Part shown: positions 34,574 to 43,341 of the stretch, in pieces
Numbering within the stretch: the first letter of the stretch is position 1
Layout of the letters: every line of letters begins with the position of its first letter
Assembly (NCBI RefSeq): GCF_009834365.1
Contig: NZ_CP041348.1
Span: forward strand, 2,331,001-2,395,000
Origin: Komagataeibacter xylinus
GTDB taxonomy: Bacteria > Pseudomonadota > Alphaproteobacteria > Acetobacterales > Acetobacteraceae
Direction of reading: 5' to 3'
Length of the DNA: 64,000 nucleotides
Position numbers and translations under genes: made by a program
Notes under the pieces: generated by a model
Databases searched by the model: none
What the model was told of the DNA's origin: nothing
The model's input: only the letters and a program-made list of their open reading frames with translations

Positions 34574-35752
34574 ATGAAAGGGCAGCCCATGTCCGATATG
34601 TCATCTCCATTCTGCCTGCGCCTTGAAGGGGAGGGAGACGGCCCGCGAGTCGCCATAAAAGATACGATTGCCATAAAGGGCTACCCCACCCGGGCGGGCT
34701 CGCAGGCGCTGGCCGATGCCCCGCCCGAGGCCCATAATGCTGAAGTGGTGGACCGGCTTCTGGCTGCCGGGTGCGTCATTGTCGGCAAGACAAAACTGCA
34801 TGAGCTGGCTTATGGCGTAACCGGCATCAACAAGGCACAGGGAACGCCGCTCAATCCGCTCTATCCTGATTACGTGCCCGGTGGTTCGTCCAGCGGCTCG
34901 GCGGCTGCCGTTGCATGCGCGGAGGCCGATTTCGCCCTTGGCACGGATACGGGTGGCTCCATCCGCATTCCTGCCGCCTGTTGCGGTGTGTTTGGCCTCA
35001 AGCCCAGCTTTGGCCTGGTGTCGCGCCAGGGCATTCTGCCGCCCCGCACCACGCTGGACTGCGTGGGGCCGTTCGCGCCCACCGCGCGGTGGATCACGCG
35101 AGCCATGGAAATGATTGCGCCACGGTTCCGTAATGTTGCTTTACCGCAAGGATTGCGCGTGGGCGTGCTCGATGTGCCGTCTGCGCCGGTCATGCACGAA
35201 ATGGTGCGATACATGGCCGAGCTGAGCGGCGGCATCGTGACCCATCATGTCCTGCCCGGATTTGCCGAGGCCTATACCGCTGGCATGGACATTATTGCCG
35301 CCGAGACATTCACTGCCTCCGGGCATCTGCTCGCAACCGGTCGCATTGCCCCCGATGTCGCGGTGCGGCTGGAGAAAGCCGGGCAGATCAGTCAGGAAAC
35401 CCTTGACCGTGCGGAAGAGGCAAGGGCGCGCTTTACTGCGCAAACGGACGCGCTCCTGCGGGAGGTCGATGTCATCATGCTGCCCACATTGCCCGAGCCA
35501 CCTCCGCGACTGGGCACACCGCCTGGCGGCCCGCAGGTGCTGCGCATTACCGAAATGGTCCGGCCTTTCAATCTGAGCGGTCATCCCGCTTATGCCGTGC
35601 CGGTCAGGACCTTGCATGAATTTCCCGTATCGCTTCAGCTCGTCGGGCGCAAAGGGGAGGACGGCCTGCTCTGTGCTCTCGCGGAATTTCTGGAACAGCG
35701 CTTTCCCCAGCACATAGGTCTGCGCAGCACCCCCGTCACGACCGAAGGATGA
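34574..35752 (+). CDS. iacH: amidase-signature hydrolase (IacH-like)
   Basis: A 392-aa amidase. The Ser-cisSer-Lys triad is recognisable: Lys in VAIKDT (near 29), the Gly/Ser-rich PGGSSSGSAAAVAC (about 102-115) and the nucleophile in GTDTGGSIRIPAAC (about 122-135). It is the first gene of a long plus-strand cluster whose content matches iac operons, where IacH is an amidase-family member. Whether it cleaves an oxindole-derived amide here is inference. ATG 34589 is an alternative start. The stop codon is followed within 6 bp by the next gene. Confidence 0.8.
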   Translation: MKGQPMSDMSSPFCLRLEGEGDGPRVAIKDTIAIKGYPTRAGSQALADAPPEAHNAEVVDRLLAAGCVIVGKTKLHELAYGVTGINKAQGTPLNPLYPDYVPGGSSSGSAAAVACAEADFALGTDTGGSIRIPAACCGVFGLKPSFGLVSRQGILPPRTTLDCVGPFAPTARWITRAMEMIAPRFRNVALPQGLRVGVLDVPSAPVMHEMVRYMAELSGGIVTHHVLPGFAEAYTAGMDIIAAETFTASGHLLATGRIAPDVAVRLEKAGQISQETLDRAEEARARFTAQTDALLREVDVIMLPTLPEPPPRLGTPPGGPQVLRITEMVRPFNLSGHPAYAVPVRTLHEFPVSLQLVGRKGEDGLLCALAEFLEQRFPQHIGLRSTPVTTEG

Positions 35753-35757
35753 TCCCA

Positions 35758-36318
35758 ATGTCACAGACACTATCCGACACCCGACTGCAGGCACTCATGG
35801 CTGATGTCGCGGCACTGCGCGCGGAATCCGATATCCGCCGCCTCATTTCCCGCTACGCCTTTCTGTGTGACACTCCGCTGCCCGATCCCACGCTGCCCGA
35901 TGACGACGCGCGCGTGGAAGCCATTGTCGATCTGTATGCGCCTGATGCCGTATGGGAAGGGGTGGGCGAGTATTATGACAACCAGTTCGGCCAGGTGCAG
36001 GGGCATGACGGGATCCGGGCGCATTTCCGCAAATTCTGGGCGCGGCGCAATCCTTCCCTGGTGCTGAACTGCCATTACATGACATCGGAACAGATTCATG
36101 TGCATGGGGATGAGGCGGATGGGCAGTGGGTTCATTTCCAGCCATGGATATTCAGCGATGGCACCTCCGTTCTGCGCTCCAGCCGGCTGAACAACAGGTT
36201 CCGCATGGTGGATGGCGTATGGAAAATTGCCCGCTACCGCACCGAGAATGTTTTTATCGCCCCGCTGCCACAGGGGTGGGCTGAATCGTTTCCATCCCGG
36301 TCCGATCTTATGAAATAG
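35758..36318 (+). CDS. iacI: SnoaL-like / NTF2-fold protein (IacI-like)
   Basis: A 186-aa cone-fold protein of the SnoaL_4 type: ESDIRRLISRYAFLCD, then VDLYAPDAVWEG and GHDGIRAHFRKFW, and the C-terminal RLNNRFRMVDGVWKIARYRTE. Related folds act as dioxygenase small subunits, isomerases or hydratases. In iac operons a protein of this class (IacI) is present with an unclear role. I chose ATG 35758, with GAAGGA about 8 bp before it; ATG 35749, overlapping the amidase stop, is also possible. Confidence 0.75.
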   Translation: MSQTLSDTRLQALMADVAALRAESDIRRLISRYAFLCDTPLPDPTLPDDDARVEAIVDLYAPDAVWEGVGEYYDNQFGQVQGHDGIRAHFRKFWARRNPSLVLNCHYMTSEQIHVHGDEADGQWVHFQPWIFSDGTSVLRSSRLNNRFRMVDGVWKIARYRTENVFIAPLPQGWAESFPSRSDLMK

Positions 36319-36492
36319 CTGTCAGGACCGCTTTGGTTTCAGGGAGATGTTTTGCAAGCAAAATCACTTGAAATATCCATAAATCCCGTCTAGGCTCACT
36401 TCCAGTATTCCTAAGCTTTCCCAGCGGTTCCCTCCATCCATCTGGATGGGAGATCGCGGCCAAAGGCGAAAAATCGGGTGAGATCATTGGTA

Positions 36493-37644
36493 ATGAATTG
36501 TCAGCAAAACATCATGCCCGAGATCTGGGCAAACCGGCAGTTTTCCCATCTGCTGGAAACCGTTCGGCATAAAGCACTGGAATTCCGCGCTCAACGCCGT
36601 ATTTCGGCTGATGTTGTCGAGCTGTTTCGCAAGGTCGGGGTCTACCGGGCGCTGGTGCCTGCCTGTTTTGGGGGGATGGAGGCATCTCCGGCCGAGTTTC
36701 TTGAAATGGTCGAGGCCATTGCCACGGCCGATGGCTCCGCTGGCTGGGTTGCAAGCTTTGGCGTGTCCGCCACCTATCTCGCGGCGCTCCCGCTCGATAC
36801 GTTGAAGGAACTGTACGGCAATGGCCCGGATGTCGTGTTTGCCGGCGCCATTTTTCCGCCCCAGCCTGCCACGGTCAGCGGGGATGGCATTATTGTCAAC
36901 GGGCGCTGGCGCTATGCCAGTGGCTGCACCGGCGCCTCGCTGATCGGGGTTGGCGTGTCCGTGGCGGGTGAGGTCGGCAAGCTGCCGCGCATGGCGGTCA
37001 TGCCCGCGGACAAGGTCACGATTGAAGAGACATGGGACACGATCGGCCTTGCGGGCACCGGCAGCCACGATGTGGTGGTGCGCGATGTGTATGTGCCGAA
37101 AGAGTGGACCTTCATCCGTGGGGGCGCGCCTTCGGTGCACCTGCCGGTGTATGATTATCCCTCGCTCTCGCTTGCGGCGCAGGTGCTTGCGGTCGTGGGG
37201 CTGGGCTGCGCGCGGCGTGCGCTCGATGAACTGACGCGTTTTGCCATGGGCAGCACGTCCATCACCGGTGCCCCCGTTCTGGCGGACCGGAGCTATGTGC
37301 AGTCCGCCGTGGCCCGGTGCGAGGCGGAACTGACCGCCGTGCGGCATTTCTTTTATGACGAGACGCGCAGCGCCTGGCAGGACGTGCTGGCCGGGCGCGC
37401 AGTATCGGAAGAGACATCAAACCGCCTGCGCCTTGCCGCCACCAGTATTGCGCAGGTCAGTGCGCGGGTTGCGCATGAATGCTACGCCATGGGCGGTATT
37501 GTCGCAACGGAGCGTGACAACATCCTTGCGCGCTGCATGCTGGACTCGCTGGTTGTTGCGCAGCATGCGTTCCTTGCGCGCGGCAATTACGAGGCTGCGG
37601 GGCGTATCCTGCTCGGGCGCGGTGGCCGGCCGGGCTACCCCTGA
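36493..37644 (+). CDS. iacA: acyl-CoA-dehydrogenase-like flavin monooxygenase (IacA-like)
   Basis: A 383-aa protein with the acyl-CoA dehydrogenase fold: N-terminal helical domain (FRKVGVYRALVPACFGGMEASPAEFLEM), middle beta domain (NGRWRYASGCTGASLIGVG, then W.T.GLAGTGSHDVVVRDVYVP) and C-terminal helical domain. The GTGSHD pattern is that of two-component flavin monooxygenases (group D) rather than true acyl-CoA dehydrogenases. In iac operons IacA starts the attack on indoleacetate with reduced flavin from IacG. A flavin reductase gene is present downstream. The start is uncertain: GTG 36478, ATG 36493 and ATG 36514 are in frame. Confidence 0.8.
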   Translation: MNCQQNIMPEIWANRQFSHLLETVRHKALEFRAQRRISADVVELFRKVGVYRALVPACFGGMEASPAEFLEMVEAIATADGSAGWVASFGVSATYLAALPLDTLKELYGNGPDVVFAGAIFPPQPATVSGDGIIVNGRWRYASGCTGASLIGVGVSVAGEVGKLPRMAVMPADKVTIEETWDTIGLAGTGSHDVVVRDVYVPKEWTFIRGGAPSVHLPVYDYPSLSLAAQVLAVVGLGCARRALDELTRFAMGSTSITGAPVLADRSYVQSAVARCEAELTAVRHFFYDETRSAWQDVLAGRAVSEETSNRLRLAATSIAQVSARVAHECYAMGGIVATERDNILARCMLDSLVVAQHAFLARGNYEAAGRILLGRGGRPGYP

Positions 37645-37681
37645 ACCGTTACTTTTAAAAAACATGATAGGGAGTTGAAAC

Positions 37682-38041
37682 ATGTCAACTGAAAACACAA
37701 AACCACTGCGCGTCCTGTTCTGCGTCGGGGTCACGCAGACCTTCTTTGACCTGCCTGGCGACCAGATCGGCATGGTGTGGGAAGCAACCGGCGAGATGCT
37801 CAAGGGCATTGCGGGCCTTGAAGGCGTCAAGGTGCTGGGCACCATGGATGATGACCAGATCATGGTTGGCACTTCCGCCGCGTTTCCGTGGACATGCTAC
37901 ATCCTGGCCGATGTGCCCGATATCGCGACCGTCACCGCCGCGTGCAACCTGTTCCGCGTGACCCCCGTGGGGGCGCATCGCCTGTGGCGCTACATGCGGG
38001 TCGAGGCGCGGGTCGGCCGGGAACTGGTCATTCCGGAATAA
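37682..38041 (+). CDS. iacB: small conserved protein (IacB-like by position)
   Basis: A 119-aa soluble protein with no motif I can name. It begins LRVLFCVGVTQTFFDLP and has the look of a small ferredoxin-like alpha/beta fold (alternating strands around VKVLGTMDDDQIMVGTSAAFPWTCYILADVPD). It sits between the IacA-like and Rieske genes, which is the place of iacB in known operons, and the symbol rests on that synteny. Gaps of 37 and 42 bp to its neighbours fit cotranscription. Confidence 0.6.
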   Translation: MSTENTKPLRVLFCVGVTQTFFDLPGDQIGMVWEATGEMLKGIAGLEGVKVLGTMDDDQIMVGTSAAFPWTCYILADVPDIATVTAACNLFRVTPVGAHRLWRYMRVEARVGRELVIPE

Positions 38042-38083
38042 AAGCCGCTTCCGCCCATTCTGCAGATATAAAGAGGCCATTCC

Positions 38084-39361
38084 ATGAGTCTGTCATCTCC
38101 CCATCTACCCGACCCGGCAGCCCTGCTTGATGCCGATACGGCACATTCCTCGGTCTATAATGATCCTGATCTGTTCGAGATGGAAATGGACCGTATTTTC
38201 ATGCATACATGGGTCTGGGTCGCCCATCGGAGCCAGTTGCCCGAACCTGGCAATTTCATCACCACCTATGTCGGCAAGCATCCTGTTATCGTCTCACGCG
38301 ATCGCAAGGGGGCCGTTCATGTCATGCTCAACCGCTGCCGCCATCGTGCCGCGACCGTGTGCGAGCAGGCCAAGGGCAAGACAAATTCGTTCGTCTGCCC
38401 GTATCATGGTTGGAGCTACAGCCTTGATGGCGCGCTGCGCGGCGTGCCGCACCAGGACGGGTATGATGGCCTGCTTGACAAGGCCGGGCTGCCGCTCGTG
38501 GCCCTGCGGGTAGAGGAATATAACGGCCTTATCTTCGCAACATTCGATGAGACCATCGAACCCCTGGCGGATTTTCTTGGCGGCGCGCGCAAATGGATCG
38601 ACCTGTTCATGAAGCAGGGCGGCGGCTGGCCGGTCAAGACCATGGGCGAGCACAAATTTTCCTTCCCGGGCAACTGGAAGATCCAGCTCGAAAATACGAC
38701 AGATGCCTATCACTTCCCCATCGTGCATCGTTCCTTTCTTGAATCCGTCGATGAACAGACCGAGGACATGCTCAACTTTCTGGGCGGGGAAGGGTATGTG
38801 GAGGATCTGGGCAACGGCCACAGCGTGATGGTCATGATTCCCGAACTGGTGGACCTGGACGCCAATCTGGATGAACCCATTCCCGAGCGCTTCACGGAAC
38901 TGGCGGAAGAACTCTCCCGCGATTATCCGCCCGAGCAGGTCCGCAAGATCGTGCGCGCGGTGGGTGGCAGCGGCTTCAATCTCAACCTCTTTCCCAATCT
39001 TGCCTGTTCCATGGCTTTTTTCCGTGTGTTGCGGCCTGTCGCGGTGGAAGAAACTGAAATCCGCCATATCGCCATTGGCATGGATGGTGGCCCGGTATGC
39101 GCCAACGAGGCCAGGCTACGCCTGCACGAGCACTTTCAGGGCCCCATGGGTTTTGGTTCGCCCGATGATGCAGAAGCCTGGGAGCGGGTGCAGAAGGGCG
39201 CGCGCGGCGGCGAGGATGTCAGGATCCTGCTCAATCGCGGTATCGGCCATGAAAAGAAGCGTGAGGACGGTAACCTGTACAGTGATGTCAGCGCAGAAAC
39301 CGGCATGCGCGCCGCCTACCGCATGTGGCTGCACATGATGACGCAGGGAGATGCGGCATGA
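38084..39361 (+). CDS. iacC: Rieske non-haem iron oxygenase, alpha subunit (IacC-like)
   Basis: A 425-aa ring-hydroxylating oxygenase large subunit. The Rieske 2Fe-2S site is C85-R-H87 ... C105-P-Y-H108. The mononuclear iron site is in ENTTDAYHFPIVH (His-x4-His around residues 210-214), with a distal acidic ligand expected near the FNLNLFPNLACS stretch. The beta subunit overlaps its stop (ATGA). Electrons would come from the ferredoxin reductase encoded two genes downstream. In iac pathways this enzyme acts on the oxidised indoleacetate intermediate on the way to catechol. Confidence 0.88.
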   Translation: MSLSSPHLPDPAALLDADTAHSSVYNDPDLFEMEMDRIFMHTWVWVAHRSQLPEPGNFITTYVGKHPVIVSRDRKGAVHVMLNRCRHRAATVCEQAKGKTNSFVCPYHGWSYSLDGALRGVPHQDGYDGLLDKAGLPLVALRVEEYNGLIFATFDETIEPLADFLGGARKWIDLFMKQGGGWPVKTMGEHKFSFPGNWKIQLENTTDAYHFPIVHRSFLESVDEQTEDMLNFLGGEGYVEDLGNGHSVMVMIPELVDLDANLDEPIPERFTELAEELSRDYPPEQVRKIVRAVGGSGFNLNLFPNLACSMAFFRVLRPVAVEETEIRHIAIGMDGGPVCANEARLRLHEHFQGPMGFGSPDDAEAWERVQKGARGGEDVRILLNRGIGHEKKREDGNLYSDVSAETGMRAAYRMWLHMMTQGDAA

Positions 39362-39840
39362 GCGACCTGATTACACTGGCCGATGCCGTGGCCCTCGCCA
39401 CGCTCGAGGCGGACCTGCTGGACGCGGCACAGTTTACACAGTGGCTGAATCTTTATACGCCCGAAGGGCTGTACATCATTCCTATCGATCCGGATGCGAC
39501 CGATTACCGCGAAGTTCTGAACTATGCTTATGACAACGCGGAAATGCGCGAAAAGCGGGTCGAGCGGCTGTGCAGCGGGCATTCCATCTCGGCTGCCCCG
39601 CCCGCGCGCACGGTGCGCATGCAGGGCCGCTTCCGCCTGATCGAGGCGACAGCCACCACCGCCACGCTGCGCTGCGCCCAGTTTCTTGTCGAGCACCGGC
39701 ATGAGCGCGAGCGGATGTACGCAGCCAATGTCATCTTTGATGTCGCGCGTGGGGCGGATGGCACGCTGCGCATTGCCCGCAAGGTCGTGACACTGATCAA
39801 CTCCACCGACGCACTCAGTGCGATCAGCTACATACTGTAA
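39358..39840 (+). CDS. iacD: ring-hydroxylating dioxygenase, beta subunit (IacD-like)
   Basis: A 160-aa small subunit of the cone (NTF2-like) fold: EADLLDAAQFTQWLNLYTPEGLYIIP, then RVERL.SGHS....P..RTVR and a C-terminal IARKVVTLINS. It has no catalytic residues and serves structurally in an alpha3-beta3 oxygenase. ATG 39358 overlaps the stop of the alpha-subunit gene (ATGA), a sign of coupled, balanced synthesis. Confidence 0.85.
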   Translation: MSDLITLADAVALATLEADLLDAAQFTQWLNLYTPEGLYIIPIDPDATDYREVLNYAYDNAEMREKRVERLCSGHSISAAPPARTVRMQGRFRLIEATATTATLRCAQFLVEHRHERERMYAANVIFDVARGADGTLRIARKVVTLINSTDALSAISYIL

Positions 39841-39855
39841 GGGAAGGCGATCTTG

Positions 39856-40593
39856 ATGCGGATCGGTATTGTAACGGGTGGTGCTGCCGGACTGGGGGCG
39901 GATATCGCCATCGCCCTTCATGCCGCCGGCATGAAAGTGGTTATTGCCGATATTGATGCCGAGGCCGCGGCCCGCACGGCGCAGAAGCTGGACCCATCGG
40001 GCAACACGGCCTGGGGGCTGGGGATGGATGTCGGCTGCGAGAAAGCCGTGCAGGCGGCGGTGGATACCATCGTCGCGGCATGGGGGGCGCCCTGGCTTCT
40101 GGTCAATAACGCCTCCATCATGCAGGCCTGCCCGGTGCTGGATATTGCGCTTGATTCATTCGATGCGGTGATGCGGGTCAACCTGCGGGGCACGTTCATC
40201 ACATCGCAGATCATCGGTCGCATCATGCGCGCGCAGGGCGCGGGGCGTATTGTCAATATCGCCTCGCTGGCGGGCCAGAATGGCGGCACGGCCACGGGGG
40301 CGCATTACGCGGCCTCCAAGGGGGGGGTGTTGACCCTGACCAAGGTATTCGCGCGCGATCTAGCCCCCCATGGGGTGATGGTCAACGCCATTTCTCCCGG
40401 GCCGCTGGAACTGCCTTCGGTTGAAAATACGGTCGGGGCGGAAAAGGCGCAGGCCATCCGTTCCGCCCTGCCCGGTGGGCGACTGGGTGATCCGGGCTAT
40501 ATTGCTGCCATGGTGATCATGCTCGCGCGTGAGGACGCCGCCGCCATGACCGGGGCCACGGTTGATATCAACAGCGGATTGTACATGCGATGA
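39856..40593 (+). CDS. iacE: short-chain dehydrogenase/reductase (IacE-like)
   Basis: A 245-aa classical SDR. The cofactor motif is TGGAAGLG (residues 7-14), Asp near 37 in ADIDAE favours NAD(H), NNAS marks the structural motif, and the active site reads IASLAG (Ser) and HYAASKGG (Tyr-x3-Lys, near 155-159). Fits IacE of iac operons, which takes part in the early oxidation of indoleacetate. I chose ATG 39856, with AAGG 8 bp upstream; TTG 39853 is adjacent. The next gene overlaps its stop (ATGA). Confidence 0.82.
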   Translation: MRIGIVTGGAAGLGADIAIALHAAGMKVVIADIDAEAAARTAQKLDPSGNTAWGLGMDVGCEKAVQAAVDTIVAAWGAPWLLVNNASIMQACPVLDIALDSFDAVMRVNLRGTFITSQIIGRIMRAQGAGRIVNIASLAGQNGGTATGAHYAASKGGVLTLTKVFARDLAPHGVMVNAISPGPLELPSVENTVGAEKAQAIRSALPGGRLGDPGYIAAMVIMLAREDAAAMTGATVDINSGLYMR

Positions 40594-41555
40594 CGACCCT
40601 TTCCGTACGGGTGCGCAACCCGGTGTGGCACGGCGGTATCGTGCTGTTCTCGCTTGAGGCGGCGAACGGCCAGGCCCTTCCCCCCTTCCAGGCGGGCGCG
40701 CATATCGATGTGCATCTGCCCAATGGCATGATGCGGCAGTATTCGCTCTGTGGCGACCCGGCCGATACTGCCAGCTACAGGCTTGGCGTCCTGCTTGATC
40801 CGGCGTCACGCGGCGGTTCCATTGCCCTGCATGAGGCGGTCAGGGAAGGGGAACTCCTGCAGATCGGCGTGCCGCGCAATCTCTTCCCGCTTGAACCGGG
40901 TGCGCAGCATGCCGTGCTGATCGGTGGCGGCATCGGCATTACCCCCATGGTCGCCATGGCGTATGAACTGCATGACCGGGGAGAGACATTCGAACTGCAT
41001 TATGTCGTCCGCGCCGGTAACGATGCCGCTTTCCGCGCCCTGCTTGATGCCACGCCCTTCGCCGGGGCCGTGCGGTACCACGTGCGCGACCCGGAGGGCA
41101 CGACCCCGCGCTTTGACCCGCAGGCGACCATCCGGCAGGCCAGGGCACGTGCTGCGCAGCCCTGCCAGGTCTATACCTGCGGGCCGGTGGCGCTGATGCA
41201 GGCGGTGGAAAGGGCGGTGGCGGAAGCCGGGCTGGCGCCGTCATGCTTCCATCAGGAAAAATTCTCGGGGGACCCCGTAACCGGCGGTGATACGTTCGAG
41301 ATCATGGCAGCCCGTGCAGGCGTGCGCACCACGGTGGGCGCGGATGAAACCATTGTCGCGGCCCTGGCGCGTGCGGGGGTGAAGATCAAGACCTCATGCG
41401 AGAATGGCGTGTGCGGCACCTGCCTTGCCGATGTCCTTGAAGGCGTGCCCGAACACCGTGATGAATACCTGACCGAGGAAGAACGCGCGGAAAACGACCA
41501 GATCGTGCTCTGCTGTTCGCGTTCACGTTCCCCGTTGCTTGTGGTGGACGTGTAG
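40590..41555 (+). CDS. iacF: ferredoxin-NAD(P)H oxidoreductase of the dioxygenase (IacF-like)
   Basis: A 321-aa phthalate-dioxygenase-reductase type protein with three modules. A flavin domain carries MRQYSLCGDP (RxYS, about 49-58). An NAD domain has GGGIGITPMVA (about 112-122) and CGPVALM. A C-terminal plant-type 2Fe-2S domain has SCENGVCGTC plus a distal CC (LCCS). It delivers electrons from NADH to the Rieske oxygenase, so no separate ferredoxin is required. The start overlaps the iacE-like stop by 4 bp. Confidence 0.87.
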   Translation: MTTLSVRVRNPVWHGGIVLFSLEAANGQALPPFQAGAHIDVHLPNGMMRQYSLCGDPADTASYRLGVLLDPASRGGSIALHEAVREGELLQIGVPRNLFPLEPGAQHAVLIGGGIGITPMVAMAYELHDRGETFELHYVVRAGNDAAFRALLDATPFAGAVRYHVRDPEGTTPRFDPQATIRQARARAAQPCQVYTCGPVALMQAVERAVAEAGLAPSCFHQEKFSGDPVTGGDTFEIMAARAGVRTTVGADETIVAALARAGVKIKTSCENGVCGTCLADVLEGVPEHRDEYLTEEERAENDQIVLCCSRSRSPLLVVDV

Positions 41556-41558
41556 GGA

Positions 41559-42557
41559 ATGGACATCAACGAACCCAGGATCTGTGTTGCCGGTATCGGG
41601 GCCATTGGCGGGCTGCTTGCCGGCCTGCTCGGCCAGCGCTACCGCCGGCTGTCGGTGGTGGCGCGCGGCGCAACGCTGGACACCATCCGTAATCAGGGCC
41701 TGTGCCTTGATATGGAAGGTACACCCCACGTTGTCCATCCAGCCCATGCGGATGTAACGGCACCCGATGAGATACAGGATATCATCATCCTGTGCGGAAA
41801 ATCCTATCATCTGCCCGGGCTGGCGCGCGCGGTGGCGGGGGCCGTGGGGCCGGATACGGTCATCATTCCCGTCGTCAATGGCATACCCTGGTGGTTTGCC
41901 ACCCCCGGCATGCCTGACGCGGCAAAAGCGCTTGCTCACCTGCTTGACCCCGCCGGCACGCTGGGAGCCACGTTTGCACGGCGCAACATCATGGGCTGCG
42001 TGGCCTATGCCTTTGCCGCGCAGGCGGCAACCGGCAAAATCGTATCGCACAAAAAGCCGTTGCTGATGCTGGGCGATATTACGCCCGACCCGGCGGGGGA
42101 CCTGAAGCAGGTCACCACAATCTTGCAGGCGGCAGGCATTGGCGTGCAGGCATGCCCCGATATCCGCGCCGCATTATGGACCAAGCTTGCGGCAAACCTC
42201 GCCACCAACCCGGTTTCCGTCCTGTGCCCGGCAACGCTGGCGCAACTCGGACACGATGCCCACAGCGCCAGCGTCATCGAGGCGATTGTACACGAAACGC
42301 TGGCCATAGGCCGGGCCTATGGTGTTACGGCCGACATGAGTGCTGTCGATATCATGGCCCTGATCCGCAAGGGGCCAGCGCATCGTACCTCCATGCTGCA
42401 GGACTTTCTGGCCGGGCGCATGCTGGAACTTGATGCGATAGGCATCGCGCCACTGCTGCTTGCCAGCCATGCCAATCTTCCCGCTCCCGTTATCCACGCG
42501 ATAGTCAATCTGACACGTTTCCGGGCCTCTACCATGCAGGCAGATGGTCCCGGCTAA
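41559..42557 (+). CDS. ketopantoate-reductase-family (ApbA/PanE-like) oxidoreductase
   Basis: A 332-aa NADP-dependent reductase. The N-terminal Rossmann motif GIGAIGGLLAGLLG (about 12-25) and the C-terminal catalytic segment WTKLAANLATNPV (Lys near 208, Asn downstream) are intact. True PanE makes pantoate, but this copy sits 3 bp after the ferredoxin reductase in a catabolic operon, so a related 2-oxo- or hydroxy-acid is more likely the substrate. It is not a standard iac gene. Confidence 0.8.
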   Translation: MDINEPRICVAGIGAIGGLLAGLLGQRYRRLSVVARGATLDTIRNQGLCLDMEGTPHVVHPAHADVTAPDEIQDIIILCGKSYHLPGLARAVAGAVGPDTVIIPVVNGIPWWFATPGMPDAAKALAHLLDPAGTLGATFARRNIMGCVAYAFAAQAATGKIVSHKKPLLMLGDITPDPAGDLKQVTTILQAAGIGVQACPDIRAALWTKLAANLATNPVSVLCPATLAQLGHDAHSASVIEAIVHETLAIGRAYGVTADMSAVDIMALIRKGPAHRTSMLQDFLAGRMLELDAIGIAPLLLASHANLPAPVIHAIVNLTRFRASTMQADGPG

Positions 42558-42579
42558 CATTATTCAGGAAATTACCGTT

Positions 42580-43341
42580 ATGTCCGTGAATGATATTGAA
42601 GAAATCCGTAAACTGCGCATCCAGTTGGCTGAATGCTATCATCTGGTTGACTACTTTGGCTGGACCGAGGGGATCTTCAACCATATTTCCGTTCGCCTGC
42701 CTGGTGCGCAGCGGCGTTATCTCGTCAATGCCTTTGGCCTCAATTATGATGAAGTCACGCCGGATAACCTGATCGAAGTCGATTCAGGTGGCAAGCTGAT
42801 CGGCGACCCGCCAGAAAAACCCAATCCCGCCGGTTTTGCCCTGCATGGTTCCATCCATACGGCACGCGATGATATTCATTGCGTCATTCACACGCACACG
42901 ACACCCATCTGTGCGGTGGCGATGAAGCAGGGCGGTTTCAGTTACGATAATTTTTACGGGGCGCAGTTGTTTGGCCGTGTGGCCTACCATGATTTTGAAG
43001 GCATTACCCTGTACGATTCCGAACGCCCCAGCATGCTGCAAAGCCTGGGGGACAGGCATGTGCTTGTGCTGCGCAACCATGGCATCGCGGTTGGTGAACT
43101 CGATATTCCGCGCACGTTCTTCCTGCTCTGGATCGTGCAGCGCGCGGCCGAAATCCAGTGCCAGACCGGCATGATTCCGGGGCCCGACACCATCCTGTCC
43201 GATGAGGTCAGGCTGTCATGCTCGCGTGATGCCGCAGGGCTTATCGCCAATTCGGGTGCGGCCTTGCGGTTCTTCAACGCCGCCACACGCAAGATGCGCC
43301 GTGAACGGGGTCCGTTGTGGGAAGGAGACACGCAGCCATGA
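42580..43341 (+). CDS. class II aldolase/adducin-family protein
   Basis: A 253-aa zinc-type aldolase fold. Metal ligands are visible in CVIHTHTTP (His-x-His, near 104-106) and VLRNHGIAVGE (third His, near 166); a Glu for catalysis is not obvious. Members cleave or decarboxylate hydroxy-oxo acids, and close relatives occur as stand-alone enzymes in aromatic catabolic clusters. I chose ATG 42580 over an upstream start. The next gene overlaps its stop (ATGA). Its place between iacF-like and iacG-like genes suggests a role in handling the side chain released from the ring. Confidence 0.78.
   Translation: MSVNDIEEIRKLRIQLAECYHLVDYFGWTEGIFNHISVRLPGAQRRYLVNAFGLNYDEVTPDNLIEVDSGGKLIGDPPEKPNPAGFALHGSIHTARDDIHCVIHTHTTPICAVAMKQGGFSYDNFYGAQLFGRVAYHDFEGITLYDSERPSMLQSLGDRHVLVLRNHGIAVGELDIPRTFFLLWIVQRAAEIQCQTGMIPGPDTILSDEVRLSCSRDAAGLIANSGAALRFFNAATRKMRRERGPLWEGDTQP

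Noticed and set aside
41559..42557. panE of pantothenate synthesis
   Set aside because: The family match is good, but the gene is embedded in a catabolic operon 3 bp after the dioxygenase reductase, so the biosynthetic symbol would mislead.
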